Source: JBCAXA01 sp039183535 (lineage in GTDB: Bacteria; Pseudomonadota; Gammaproteobacteria; Steroidobacterales; Woeseiaceae). From it: a stretch of 64,000 nucleotides of DNA. The stretch lies in the NCBI GenBank assembly GCA_039183535.1, contig JBCDBO010000010.1:1-64000 (forward strand). Direction: 5' to 3'. Of the stretch, positions 8,912 through 16,286 are shown piece after piece. Every line of letters begins with the position of its first letter. Position 1 is the stretch's first letter. The notes under the pieces were generated by a model. The model searched no databases and was not told where the DNA came from. It was given only the letters and a program-made list of their open reading frames with translations. The position numbers were made by a program, and so were the translations under genes.

Positions 8912-9160
8912 CTAACCGTTGATCGCTTGTAGAGCTAACGTCAGCGCATCGCGATCGAGAAAATGCCGGCAAATCTCCTGCTCACCATGCACCAATACCG
9001 GCACAGCGTCGTTGTACCGCTCGACAAGCAACGGATCGTCGTCGATATCGATAAAGCTAACATCCGCCCTGCCCCGCACCAGTGGGAGCAACGCTTCGAT
9101 TAAATCGTCGCACAGATGACACCCACGACGGGTGTATACGGTCAGCAGAGCCGCGCTCAC
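8912..9160 (-). CDS. Small glutaredoxin-like protein (DUF836 type)
   Basis: An 82-residue thioredoxin-fold protein with an N-terminal redox motif CHLC in YTRRGCHLCDDLIEAL, the cis-Pro region NDAVPVLVHGEQEI, and no signal peptide. It fits the glutaredoxin-like DUF836 group, which lies next to lepA in several gammaproteobacteria. Start is a GTG overlapping the rseC stop (GTGA). A cytoplasmic thiol-redox role is likely; the partner is unknown. Because it sits directly after rseC, a link to envelope redox stress is possible but unproven. Confidence 0.85.
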   Translation of the reverse strand: MSAALLTVYTRRGCHLCDDLIEALLPLVRGRADVSFIDIDDDPLLVERYNDAVPVLVHGEQEICRHFLDRDALTLALQAING

Positions 9161-9576
9161 GGTGATGGCGCCTTGAACGGGATGACATCGACATGTTGGT
9201 CTGGCGCCGACATCCTAGTGACACCGAATAGTGTTGCGACGCACGCGCCCAGACCGACGAGCGCCGCCGCGATATCCCCAAGCCACGGCGCTGTCAGCGC
9301 TGCGCTGGCAACCAAGGCGCCGGTTGGCCACACGAAAAAGCACAGCAACGAGCGCTTGGTTTCGCGTTGATTGATCCTAAGTTTTACGCGGTCACCGCGG
9401 GAAAGTCCGGCCGAATTGGGCACTTGCACGGTCGAATGCCGGTAGACGCTACGCCCGGTAAGCGACCCGCAACCGGTACCCTGCGCGCAGCGACTGCATG
9501 GCGCACCGTCGAACCGAACGGTCAACCACCGTGAGGTTGCAGCGATGACCTCGCCGTAGCGGGGTTCGTCGGTCAT
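9157..9576 (-). CDS. rseC: RseC/MucC family SoxR-reducing system protein
   Basis: A 139-residue membrane protein with a cysteine-rich cytoplasmic N-terminus (CSRCAQGTGCGS near residue 22) and two hydrophobic segments (about 75-95 and 98-117). This is the RseC/MucC layout. Relatives act in the SoxR-reducing system together with Rsx proteins and are traditionally placed in the sigma-E operon. The ATG overlaps the rseB stop (ATGA). Confidence 0.88.
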   Translation of the reverse strand: MTDEPRYGEVIAATSRWLTVRFDGAPCSRCAQGTGCGSLTGRSVYRHSTVQVPNSAGLSRGDRVKLRINQRETKRSLLCFFVWPTGALVASAALTAPWLGDIAAALVGLGACVATLFGVTRMSAPDQHVDVIPFKAPSP

Positions 9577-10544
9577 TGCGCAGCCGCAAAATCCAACTTC
9601 GCGATCGACTCCGCAACGCGACGCACCGTTTCTAGCGGCACCTCACCGACGGCCGTCACCTGCCGGCCGTTCGCGGACAAACTGTATGTATGCGTGCCAC
9701 CCAAACGGGAAGCTCCGGCCATTACCTTGCGCTCGACGGCAATGGGTTCGACAAAAGCGGAAACCGACGCCATACCATCATCAAACTTAAGGTGGATGAC
9801 ACCATCATCGCTTTGGCTGCGATGGGTCATGACAAAGCCAGCCGGTAATTCCGCTGCGAATCGTGTGCTATCAACCGTGACATCAGCCGCCGGTTGGTTA
9901 CTGGTATAACCGATCTGGCGAAAACCGCTGACATTGATATCGAACTCAAATTCGTTATCCGGAATCGTCTCTTCAATCGACAAGTTGACGAACCGCGTCT
10001 CTTCGATAACACGCCCGAATACATCGAGCAGTTCCGACTTAAGCGTGAGACCCGATGGTCGTTCAAGCCAAATCCGATGCCCGTAGCGCCACTCGTCACG
10101 AGGCCGAATCGCCAACTGCACCGTTGTGCGGTCGGCAACGCGTTCGCCAGAACGGACAAACACGACGTCATAATGACCGAGCAAGCGATCGATCGACATC
10201 GGCATTCGGCCGACAAAGCCGCTAACCGCAGATGAGTCCTGATAAAGAACGGCCTTCGAATCGGGCAAGACACAACGGATGCCATTCTTGTCACGAATCA
10301 GGGTTCGATCCGCACCATCGAGCGTTTCGATGCGCTCACTGATCTGCCCGTCGGCGTAGCGATGAACGACCTGCATGTACTCAGTACGCTTCTCAAAACG
10401 CCGCGCGACCGTACCGCGGTAATTGTATTTTTCGACGGCGCTGCTCATGCGCTGTAGCCACTGCTCGACGGTATCGGCGGCTAGCGGCGGAGCGGCGGCA
10501 AGCAATGTCGTCGTCAGTGCTAACGCGGCTACCGGGCGCTTCAT
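9573..10544 (-). CDS. rseB: Sigma-E regulatory protein RseB/MucB
   Basis: Periplasmic protein that binds RseA and protects it from proteolysis, and senses mislocalised lipoprotein or LPS signals. I start it at the ATG at 10544, giving a clear signal peptide (MKRPVAALALTTTLLAAAP, cleaved near ALA/AD) and 323 residues. The longer upstream reading would add 42 residues without signal-like features and overlap rseA. The N-terminal domain begins VEQWLQRMSSAVEKYNYRGT, typical of MucB. No MucD/DegP gene follows it, unlike Pseudomonas or Xanthomonas clusters. Confidence 0.93.
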   Translation of the reverse strand: MKRPVAALALTTTLLAAAPPLAADTVEQWLQRMSSAVEKYNYRGTVARRFEKRTEYMQVVHRYADGQISERIETLDGADRTLIRDKNGIRCVLPDSKAVLYQDSSAVSGFVGRMPMSIDRLLGHYDVVFVRSGERVADRTTVQLAIRPRDEWRYGHRIWLERPSGLTLKSELLDVFGRVIEETRFVNLSIEETIPDNEFEFDINVSGFRQIGYTSNQPAADVTVDSTRFAAELPAGFVMTHRSQSDDGVIHLKFDDGMASVSAFVEPIAVERKVMAGASRLGGTHTYSLSANGRQVTAVGEVPLETVRRVAESIAKLDFAAAQ

Positions 10545-10584
10545 ACGAAGACGCGTACGGAGCGCCGCACCGCGACCCAAGCCG

Positions 10585-11211
10585 CTAACGATCGGTGACG
10601 ATCTCATCGACGTCGTTCTCAGACTCTTCGGTAACGTCGGCAGCCGGATCACCCGGCAAATCCGACTCAATCATCAGTGGCGTCGCAATCTGGCCATGTC
10701 GCAACATGTAATTGACCAATTGCGGCTCGCGCAACGAGATCTGCGGCTGCGCCGCGCTGTCTTGTTCGTACTCCGGAACCGTGTAGGCCCGGGTCGGCGC
10801 GGCTGTCGTCGTACCCACCACACTCGTGTTGTCGTTATCGACGCTCTGATTCAGCGAGAACAATGACAGCATAGCGACGCCAGCGGCAATTGCGCCGCCG
10901 CCAGCAATTCTTCGCCACGGTCGGTCGCGCTGCGGCTGGTCATCCGCCAGCCCTGCCGCACGATCGATCGACGGCAGCGTCGCAAGTTCGGCGCGTACGC
11001 GTCCCTCCAAGGTCTCCGCAACCCGTCGTTCGCCGCGCGCTACCGTGCCAATCAGGTGGTATTGGCGCAGCCGGCGTTGCAACGCTGAATCGCTGCTTAG
11101 TCGATGGGTCAAGAATTGCGCTTCGTCGCGCGTCAGTTCGTCGTCAACGAAGGCCGATAACTGACTCTCAGTCTCGCTGGCAGCGTTTGTTGACGTAGGT
11201 TGCTCGGACAT
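10585..11211 (-). CDS. rseA: Anti-sigma-E factor RseA
   Basis: Inner-membrane anti-sigma factor holding sigma-E inactive until regulated proteolysis. The cytoplasmic domain has the family pattern LSAFVDDELTRDEAQFL followed by a helical stretch. One transmembrane segment (about residues 103-121, AGGGAIAAGVAMLSLFSL) precedes a periplasmic region (about 85 residues) where RseB should bind. The length of 208 is normal. It starts 10 bases after the rpoE stop. The site-2 protease RseP lies elsewhere in this window (44.3-45.6 kb); no DegS gene is present here. Confidence 0.94.
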   Translation of the reverse strand: MSEQPTSTNAASETESQLSAFVDDELTRDEAQFLTHRLSSDSALQRRLRQYHLIGTVARGERRVAETLEGRVRAELATLPSIDRAAGLADDQPQRDRPWRRIAGGGAIAAGVAMLSLFSLNQSVDNDNTSVVGTTTAAPTRAYTVPEYEQDSAAQPQISLREPQLVNYMLRHGQIATPLMIESDLPGDPAADVTEESENDVDEIVTDR

Positions 11212-11221
11212 GGGGTACTCG

Positions 11222-11797
11222 TTAGTTCATCAGTGGGTCAATGTTATTCGCAATGGCTTCGCGGGCTCTAAAAATCCGCGAACGCACCGTGCCGACGGGA
11301 CACTCCATCGCAACAGCGATTTCCTCGTAGCTCAGCCCGTCTACCTCGCGAAGTAAAATCGCTGTTCGCAAATCGTCAGGTAGGCCACGGATCGTTTGTT
11401 CGATAACGGCATGCATTTCGTCTTTTAGCGTGACGGCCTCCGGCGTATCGCCATCTTTCAGACGCGCGTGCATGTCGTATTGTTCCGGGTCTTGAAGGTC
11501 AAGGTCGTAGTCCATGGGGCGCCGTTTCGCCGCTACCAGGTGATTTTTTGCCGTGTTAACGGCAATACGGTAGAGCCAGGTGTAGAACGCGCTATCGCCA
11601 CGGAAATTCGGTAAGGCCCGATACGCCTTAAGGAAAGCCTCTTGAGAGACATCCAGCGCTTCATCGGTGTCCTTAACATAGCGTGTGACCAGATTGACGA
11701 TCTTGTGTTGGTACTTACTGACCAGGGTATCGAACGCCGTTTTGTCGCCCGCTTGAACCCGCTTGACCAGAAGACCATCCGTAACGTTGGCGCCCAT
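11222..11797 (-). CDS. rpoE: RNA polymerase sigma-E factor RpoE/AlgU
   Basis: Extracytoplasmic-function sigma factor (191 residues) for envelope stress genes. Region 2 is evident in ALDVSQEAFLKAYRALPNFRG and FYTWLYRIAVNTAKNH. Region 4 contains LREVDGLSYEEIAVAMECPVGTVRSRIFRARE, quoted here as separate consecutive motifs. The extended DLDLQDPEQYD linker resembles AlgU. The start ATG follows a purine-rich AAAGGGGG ribosome site. A sigma-E-type promoter stands about 50 bases upstream, so it is probably autoregulated. Confidence 0.97.
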   Translation of the reverse strand: MGANVTDGLLVKRVQAGDKTAFDTLVSKYQHKIVNLVTRYVKDTDEALDVSQEAFLKAYRALPNFRGDSAFYTWLYRIAVNTAKNHLVAAKRRPMDYDLDLQDPEQYDMHARLKDGDTPEAVTLKDEMHAVIEQTIRGLPDDLRTAILLREVDGLSYEEIAVAMECPVGTVRSRIFRAREAIANNIDPLMN

Positions 11798-11844
11798 ATG
11801 GGCAAGCCCCCTTTACCAGCGGCGCTCCGCCCTGTAGCCACTGA

Positions 11845-11871
11845 ATAGACCGGCCGATTGCCGGAAAGTTC
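11845..11871 (-). promoter_or_regulatory. Sigma-E promoter of rpoE
   Basis: On the minus strand, GAACTT (11871-11866) is followed after exactly 16 bases by TCTAT (11849-11845), preceded by CGG. This fits the sigma-E consensus (GAACTT, 16-base spacer, TCTRA). The position, with transcription starting about 40 bases before the rpoE ATG, fits the known autoregulatory promoter of rpoE operons. Confidence 0.75.
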
Positions 11872-11977
11872 GCTCACGGGCCGTTTATTGGACGTAAAAA
11901 AACAGCCGAAGTGTGAAATCTGTCGCACAGAAGCCGTCGTTACGCCGCTGCGCTTGGTCGGAGTCTACCAGGCCATA
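11872..11977 (-). other. Gap between ygfX and the rpoE promoter
   Basis: This is the upstream part of the longest gap in the window. On the minus strand it contains a run of seven U (11902-11896) preceded only by weak 4-base stems, so a Rho-independent terminator for the sdh transcript is possible but not convincing. I see no small open reading frame with a ribosome site here. Confidence 0.25.
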
Positions 11978-12412
11978 TCATCGCCGATCGCCCCACAGTG
12001 CGCCCGTGTGCCACAGCACCGCCAAGCGCCGCCAGTCGGCCCCAGCCTGGCGCCGGCGTCGAACGAGCGCGTAGTAACGCTGCGAGCGATTATCCGCCAG
12101 TGTCAGCACGGCAACCGATGACAGCAACAACGACGACGGCAACACGGTCAGCGGACCTTGGACCGCGTCGCAACGGAGTTCGCCAATGGTTGCGAGAAGC
12201 CGCCCGTCAAGCCATCGCCACGTCCGACGGCGGACGATGTACCACCCTAACGGCAGAGCGGCGGCCACCGCCACCACACCTATTCCGCTGATGGTTACCG
12301 TTAGAAGCGACAGCAGCCCCGCGGTCACGATTACCGGTGCATGCCCTAGCCGCTCACTGCTGAGCGGTACGGCGAAGTAGGCAGACGATCGCCTCGATGG
12401 ATGGATCGGCAC
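11978..12412 (-). CDS. YgfX-like membrane protein (former CptA)
   Basis: A 144-residue protein with two adjacent hydrophobic segments (about 26-46 and 47-60) followed by a short basic linker, the architecture of YgfX. In E. coli ygfX lies directly after sdhE, as here. The only plausible start (ATG at 12412) lies 59 bases inside sdhE; no in-frame ATG, GTG or TTG near the sdhE stop would leave the first hydrophobic segment intact. Relatives have been proposed as inner-membrane partners of SdhE or as toxins acting on FtsZ/MreB. The function here is inferred from position and topology only. Confidence 0.72.
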   Translation of the reverse strand: MPIHPSRRSSAYFAVPLSSERLGHAPVIVTAGLLSLLTVTISGIGVVAVAAALPLGWYIVRRRTWRWLDGRLLATIGELRCDAVQGPLTVLPSSLLLSSVAVLTLADNRSQRYYALVRRRRQAGADWRRLAVLWHTGALWGDRR

Positions 12413-12605
12413 TGGCGAGGCGCCCCGTCAAAAGACCGAAAATCTCAGGGTCTTGGAGTTCGAGCAAGCGCTCGAACGCGGCTTTTTCGTCCCGATTGGC
12501 GCCAGGATACTCACTCCGCAACCAGCCAGACAGCAAAACATCCAATTCACGCATGCCACGGCGACATCGCCAGGCTAAGGCGCGCAGCTCAACCGGTTCC
12601 GTCAC
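12354..12605 (-). CDS. sdhE: FAD assembly factor SdhE
   Basis: Small (83 residues) all-helical protein that promotes covalent FAD attachment to SdhA. The diagnostic motif RRGMRELD (RGMxE) is near residues 15-22. Homologous to mitochondrial SDHAF2. It follows sdhB by 18 bases, with a GTG start, and overlaps ygfX. Older literature named this pair CptB/CptA as a toxin-antitoxin; the flavinylation role is better supported for this family. Confidence 0.93.
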   Translation of the reverse strand: MTEPVELRALAWRCRRGMRELDVLLSGWLRSEYPGANRDEKAAFERLLELQDPEIFGLLTGRLASADPSIEAIVCLLRRTAQQ

Positions 12606-12623
12606 GACGCGGCCACCGCGATG

Positions 12624-13406
12624 CTAGTGACGTCGCTCGGCCAGCATTTTCTTCGTGGCCGCAATCGCTTTCGCCGGATTTAGGTCTTTCGGGCAGGCCG
12701 ATGTGCAGTTCATGATGGTGTGGCAGCGATACAACCGAAACGGGTCTTCTAACTCGTCGAGTCGATCGCCGGTTGCCTCATCGCGACTGTCGACAATCCA
12801 ACGGTACGCCGCCAGCAGCGCCGCTGGCCCGAGATACCGATCCGAGTTCCACCAGTAACTCGGGCAGCTTGTCGAACAACACGCACAGAGGATGCAGGCC
12901 GAGGGCTCATTGATAAGCTCTTGGTCCTCTTTGCTCTGCAAACGCTCACGGTCGGGCGGCGGCGGCGTTCGCGACTGCAACCACGGCTTGATCGACGCGT
13001 ACTGTGCGTAAAAATTGGTGAGGTCGGGCACGAGATCTTTTACGACTGGCATGTGTGGTAGCGGGTAAATGTTTATGTCGTCGTCGAAGTTATCGATCGC
13101 CGTAATACACGCCAATCCGTTGGCCCCATCCATGTTCATCGCACATGATCCGCATATGCCTTCGCGGCATGAGCGCCGAAACGTCAATGTTGGATCGATC
13201 TCGTTTTTAATCTTCAACAAAACGTCGAGAACCATCGGTCCACAGCGATCGAGATCGATCTCATAGGTATCCATGTGCGGGTTTTCGCCGCTGTCAGGAT
13301 CGTAACGGTAGACGTTTATCCGTTTGACGCGCGTGGCGCCGGCGTCCGCTTTGAAGGCGCGACCTTTACCGATGCGTGAATTGGCGGGTAATCGAAACTC
13401 AGCCAC
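12624..13406 (-). CDS. sdhB: Succinate dehydrogenase iron-sulfur subunit
   Basis: Electron-transfer subunit of complex II. Three cluster-binding sets are complete: [2Fe-2S] C80, C85, C88, C100; [4Fe-4S] C171, C174, C177 and C181; [3Fe-4S] C228, C234, C238. At 260 residues it is longer than E. coli SdhB (238). Blocks such as RYLGPAALL, RWIVDSRDEATG and DPFRLYRCHTIMNC are those of the alphaproteobacterial and mitochondrial type. Start is a GTG 27 bases after sdhA. Confidence 0.97.
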   Translation of the reverse strand: MAEFRLPANSRIGKGRAFKADAGATRVKRINVYRYDPDSGENPHMDTYEIDLDRCGPMVLDVLLKIKNEIDPTLTFRRSCREGICGSCAMNMDGANGLACITAIDNFDDDINIYPLPHMPVVKDLVPDLTNFYAQYASIKPWLQSRTPPPPDRERLQSKEDQELINEPSACILCACCSTSCPSYWWNSDRYLGPAALLAAYRWIVDSRDEATGDRLDELEDPFRLYRCHTIMNCTSACPKDLNPAKAIAATKKMLAERRH

Positions 13407-13433
13407 GAGTTGGTTGCTCCGAGTCGAAAATGG

Positions 13434-15221
13434 TTAGTAAACGCGGGCCTTCGGCGGAATAGGCTCCACCTCGTCCGTCAAAGTGTGGGTATGGACCGGA
13501 CGATAATCAAGCCGCACAGCCCCATCCATTGAGACCCAGGACAGTGTGTGCTTCATCCAGTTGACGTCGTCGCGATCCGGATAATCTTCACGGGCTTGCG
13601 CGCCGCGACTCTCTTGTCGATTCGCGGCGGAATGTACGGTCGCCTGCGCATTCAGCAGCAGATTCTCAAGCTCCATTGTCTCGATCAAATCGGTATTCCA
13701 AATCAGCGACCGATCGCTGACGCCGATATCGCCAAAGGCCTCCATAACCGTGCCAAGCTGCTCGATGCCCTCCGTGAGGACATCGCCCGTGCGAAAGACG
13801 GCCGCGTTATTTTGCATCGTCTTCTGCATACGCAGCCGGACGTCGGCAGTCGACTCGCTACCGCTCGCGTGGCGAAGCTTGTCAAGTCGCTCGATGCTAT
13901 TCTGTCCGGCATCGCTTGCGAATGGGGCGTGGCGCGCACCCGGTTCCATCGTATCGGCGCAATGCTTGGCGGCAGCGCGACCGAAGACAACGAGATCCAG
14001 TAGCGAGTTAGACCCAAGCCGGTTGGCACCGTGGACCGAGACACAAGCCGCCTCGCCGACCGCCATCAAGCCCGGAACGACGGACTCCGGATCACCGTCT
14101 CGTAACGTGACGACGCGCCCATAGTAGTCGGCCGGCACGCCGCCCATGTTGTAGTGGACCGTTGGCAGCACCGGAATTGGGTCGCGTGTTACATCGACGT
14201 TTGCAAAGATCCTGGCCGTCTCGGCGATGCCCGGTAGCCGCTCGGCGATGACCTCCGGCCCGAGATGCTCCAAATGCAAGTGGATGTGATCGTTTTCCTC
14301 ACCGACACCGCGGCCCTCGCGAATCTCAACGGTCATCGATCGACTAACGACGTCGCGCGACGCGAGATCTTTCGCGTTCGGCGCGTAACGCTCCATAAAC
14401 CGCTCACCATCAGAATTGGTGAGATAGCCACCTTCCCCGCGACTGCCTTCGGTAATCAAACAACCCGAGCCGTAAATTCCCGTTGGGTGGAACTGCACAA
14501 ACTCCATGTCCTGCAGGGGCAAACCGGCCCGTGCGACCATACCGCCACCGTCGCCGGTACAGGTATGTGCCGACGTGCACGAGAAGTAGGCGCGACCGTA
14601 ACAGCCGGTGGCCAAAATCACCTGATGTGCGCGGTAACGATGCAGTTGGCCGGTCGCCATATCGAGCGCGACGACACCGCGGCAGACCCCCTCTTCCATG
14701 ATCAGATCGATCGCGAAGTACTCGATAAAGAACTTGGCATCGTGCTTGAGTGACTGCTGATACAGCGTATGCAGCATGGCATGCCCGGTCCGGTCTGCGG
14801 CAGCGCAAGTACGCTGAGCCGTGCCTTCACCGAAATGCGTGGTCATGCCGCCGAAAGGCCGCTGGTAGATGCGGCCCTCCTCGGTACGCGAGAACGGTAC
14901 ACCGTAGTGCTCGAGTTCGATGATCGCATCAGGCGCTTCCTTGCACATGTACTCGATCGCATCCTGGTCACCGAGCCAGTCCGCGCCTTTGACCGTGTCG
15001 TACATATGCCAGCGCCAGTCGTCATCGCCCATATTCCCGAGTGCCGCGCTGATACCGCCTTGTGCCGCCACGGTATGACTACGGGTCGGAAACACCTTGG
15101 TTATGCAGGCCGTTGTGAAGCCCGCCTCGGCGAGGCCGAACGTCGCCCGCAGGCCAGACCCACCTGCGCCGACAATGACGACGTCGTAGCTGTGATCGAT
15201 AAAGTCGTAGTCGCCGCTCAT
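13434..15221 (-). CDS. sdhA: Succinate dehydrogenase flavoprotein subunit
   Basis: Oxidises succinate to fumarate (595 residues). The FAD-binding GAGGSG is at residues 18-23 and the FAD-linked His is H49 in RSHTVAAQGG. The active-site region includes QFHPTGIYGSGCLITEG, and the C-terminus ends with the family-typical PPKARVY. Its ATG overlaps the sdhD stop (ATGA). Two assembly-factor homologues that act on this subunit flank the operon. Confidence 0.98.
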   Translation of the reverse strand: MSGDYDFIDHSYDVVIVGAGGSGLRATFGLAEAGFTTACITKVFPTRSHTVAAQGGISAALGNMGDDDWRWHMYDTVKGADWLGDQDAIEYMCKEAPDAIIELEHYGVPFSRTEEGRIYQRPFGGMTTHFGEGTAQRTCAAADRTGHAMLHTLYQQSLKHDAKFFIEYFAIDLIMEEGVCRGVVALDMATGQLHRYRAHQVILATGCYGRAYFSCTSAHTCTGDGGGMVARAGLPLQDMEFVQFHPTGIYGSGCLITEGSRGEGGYLTNSDGERFMERYAPNAKDLASRDVVSRSMTVEIREGRGVGEENDHIHLHLEHLGPEVIAERLPGIAETARIFANVDVTRDPIPVLPTVHYNMGGVPADYYGRVVTLRDGDPESVVPGLMAVGEAACVSVHGANRLGSNSLLDLVVFGRAAAKHCADTMEPGARHAPFASDAGQNSIERLDKLRHASGSESTADVRLRMQKTMQNNAAVFRTGDVLTEGIEQLGTVMEAFGDIGVSDRSLIWNTDLIETMELENLLLNAQATVHSAANRQESRGAQAREDYPDRDDVNWMKHTLSWVSMDGAVRLDYRPVHTHTLTDEVEPIPPKARVY

Positions 15222-15601
15222 GCCGTCGTCAACGCTACTCGAAGAATGGAAAACATGGCGGCGACCGTCAAACCGATCACGGCAAAATTCACGGCGATCA
15301 ATGCCGCGATTTTCGTACCACCGTGCACGTAATCTTCAATAACCACCTGCAAACCCAGTTTGGCGTGATAAAGCCCCGTACCGGTCAGCAACAGCAATAA
15401 AACAGTGACAATCGGGCTCGCCACAAATTGCGTGACCGTCGTGTAGCTGTAGTCAGGTAGCGCAGCCGTTGCAATGCCGAACCACAACAACAGCGGCCCA
15501 ATGGCGATCGCCGAAACCCGCTGAGCCCACCAATGCGACGTGCCATCTTTCGCCGATCCGAGTCCAAGAACTCGACTGAGGGGTGTACGCAGTTGTTGCA
15601 T
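15218..15601 (-). CDS. sdhD: Succinate dehydrogenase membrane anchor SdhD
   Basis: Small membrane anchor of complex II (127 residues from the ATG at 15601). Three hydrophobic segments are visible, with the haem/quinone region GLYHAKLGLQVVIEDY between the second and third. I chose MQQLRTPLSRVLGLG as start because it leaves a 26-base gap from sdhC and matches family N-termini; a longer reading would run into sdhC. It is coupled to sdhA. Confidence 0.92.
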   Translation of the reverse strand: MQQLRTPLSRVLGLGSAKDGTSHWWAQRVSAIAIGPLLLWFGIATAALPDYSYTTVTQFVASPIVTVLLLLLTGTGLYHAKLGLQVVIEDYVHGGTKIAALIAVNFAVIGLTVAAMFSILRVALTTA

Positions 15602-15627
15602 TGTTGTGTTTAACCCTGTGTGCGCAA

Positions 15628-16008
15628 TCAGGCGAAGAAAACCACCAACCAAAACGTGGTGGTCGCACCGAGACTGCTCAGGACGACAACCCAGGCGGTT
15701 CGTGTCGCCGTTGCTTTTTCAAACCCAAGACCGGCATCCCAAAACAGATGTCGTATTCCGTTCGCGAAGTGAAAAAACGCCGCGAGTGATATGCCTATAA
15801 ACACCAACTTACCGAACCAACTCGACGCGACGGCAATAAACAGCGCGTAGTCGCCCGGGCCGCCGGCTAGCGCCAACAACCACGCTACGAAGATCAGCGA
15901 TCCCGCGCTTAACGCGGCACCGCTGAATCGATGCAAAATGGATGTCAGCATCGTTATCCGCCAGCCGTAAGCGGATAGATGCGGCGACAATGGTCGGGTG
16001 CTACTCAT
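15628..16008 (-). CDS. sdhC: Succinate dehydrogenase cytochrome b556 subunit SdhC
   Basis: Membrane anchor (126 residues) with N-terminal RPLSPHLSAYGW, the quinone-site motif SILHRFSGAAL and the haem-ligand region FFHFANGIRHLFWD, across three transmembrane segments. The N-terminal pattern is closer to mitochondrial and alphaproteobacterial SdhC than to E. coli. First core subunit gene of the operon, 39 bases after the SDHAF4-like gene. Confidence 0.94.
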   Translation of the reverse strand: MSSTRPLSPHLSAYGWRITMLTSILHRFSGAALSAGSLIFVAWLLALAGGPGDYALFIAVASSWFGKLVFIGISLAAFFHFANGIRHLFWDAGLGFEKATATRTAWVVVLSSLGATTTFWLVVFFA

Positions 16009-16047
16009 TAACGCGCCGTTAGTAAATCGAGATGCCGAACGGGACGG

Positions 16048-16236
16048 TCAGAAATCGATGCAGCGGCCGTTTTTCTCCCAGTCGCCAAAACGAGTCGGAT
16101 CCGGCCCGTCGCGTCCGCCGATTTCACGCGGCTGCGTCGACTCAGGTTGCTCTGCGGCAGGCTGGGCACCTGAATCAATCGAATCGTTGTCGTCAGAAAC
16201 ATCGGGCCCCGTCAACTTGCCATCTCCCTGTTTCAT
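16048..16236 (-). CDS. SDHAF4-like succinate dehydrogenase assembly factor (DUF1674)
   Basis: A short acidic, disordered-looking protein (62 residues from the ATG at 16236) ending in the invariant DUF1674 signature: REIGGRDGPDPTRFGDWEKN followed by GRCIDF. In mitochondria the homologue SDHAF4/Sdh8 binds flavinylated SDHA and protects it from auto-oxidation. It is the first gene of the sdh string here, consistent with that role. The start is uncertain, since the ribosome site is weak, but the C-terminus is unmistakable. Confidence 0.88.
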   Translation of the reverse strand: MKQGDGKLTGPDVSDDNDSIDSGAQPAAEQPESTQPREIGGRDGPDPTRFGDWEKNGRCIDF

Positions 16237-16286
16237 TGCCAAATTATGCCAGAGCACCCCAATCAATGCACGATCGGTAACTAGAC

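Noticed and set aside
11896..11902. Rho-independent terminator between ygfX and rpoE
   Set aside because: There is a seven-U run on the minus strand, but only 4-base stems precede it; not enough to call a terminator.
12354..12605. SdhE/YgfX read as a toxin-antitoxin pair (CptB/CptA)
   Set aside because: The RGMREL motif and position after sdhB identify the flavinylation factor; the toxin-antitoxin naming is older and not supported by anything in this sequence.
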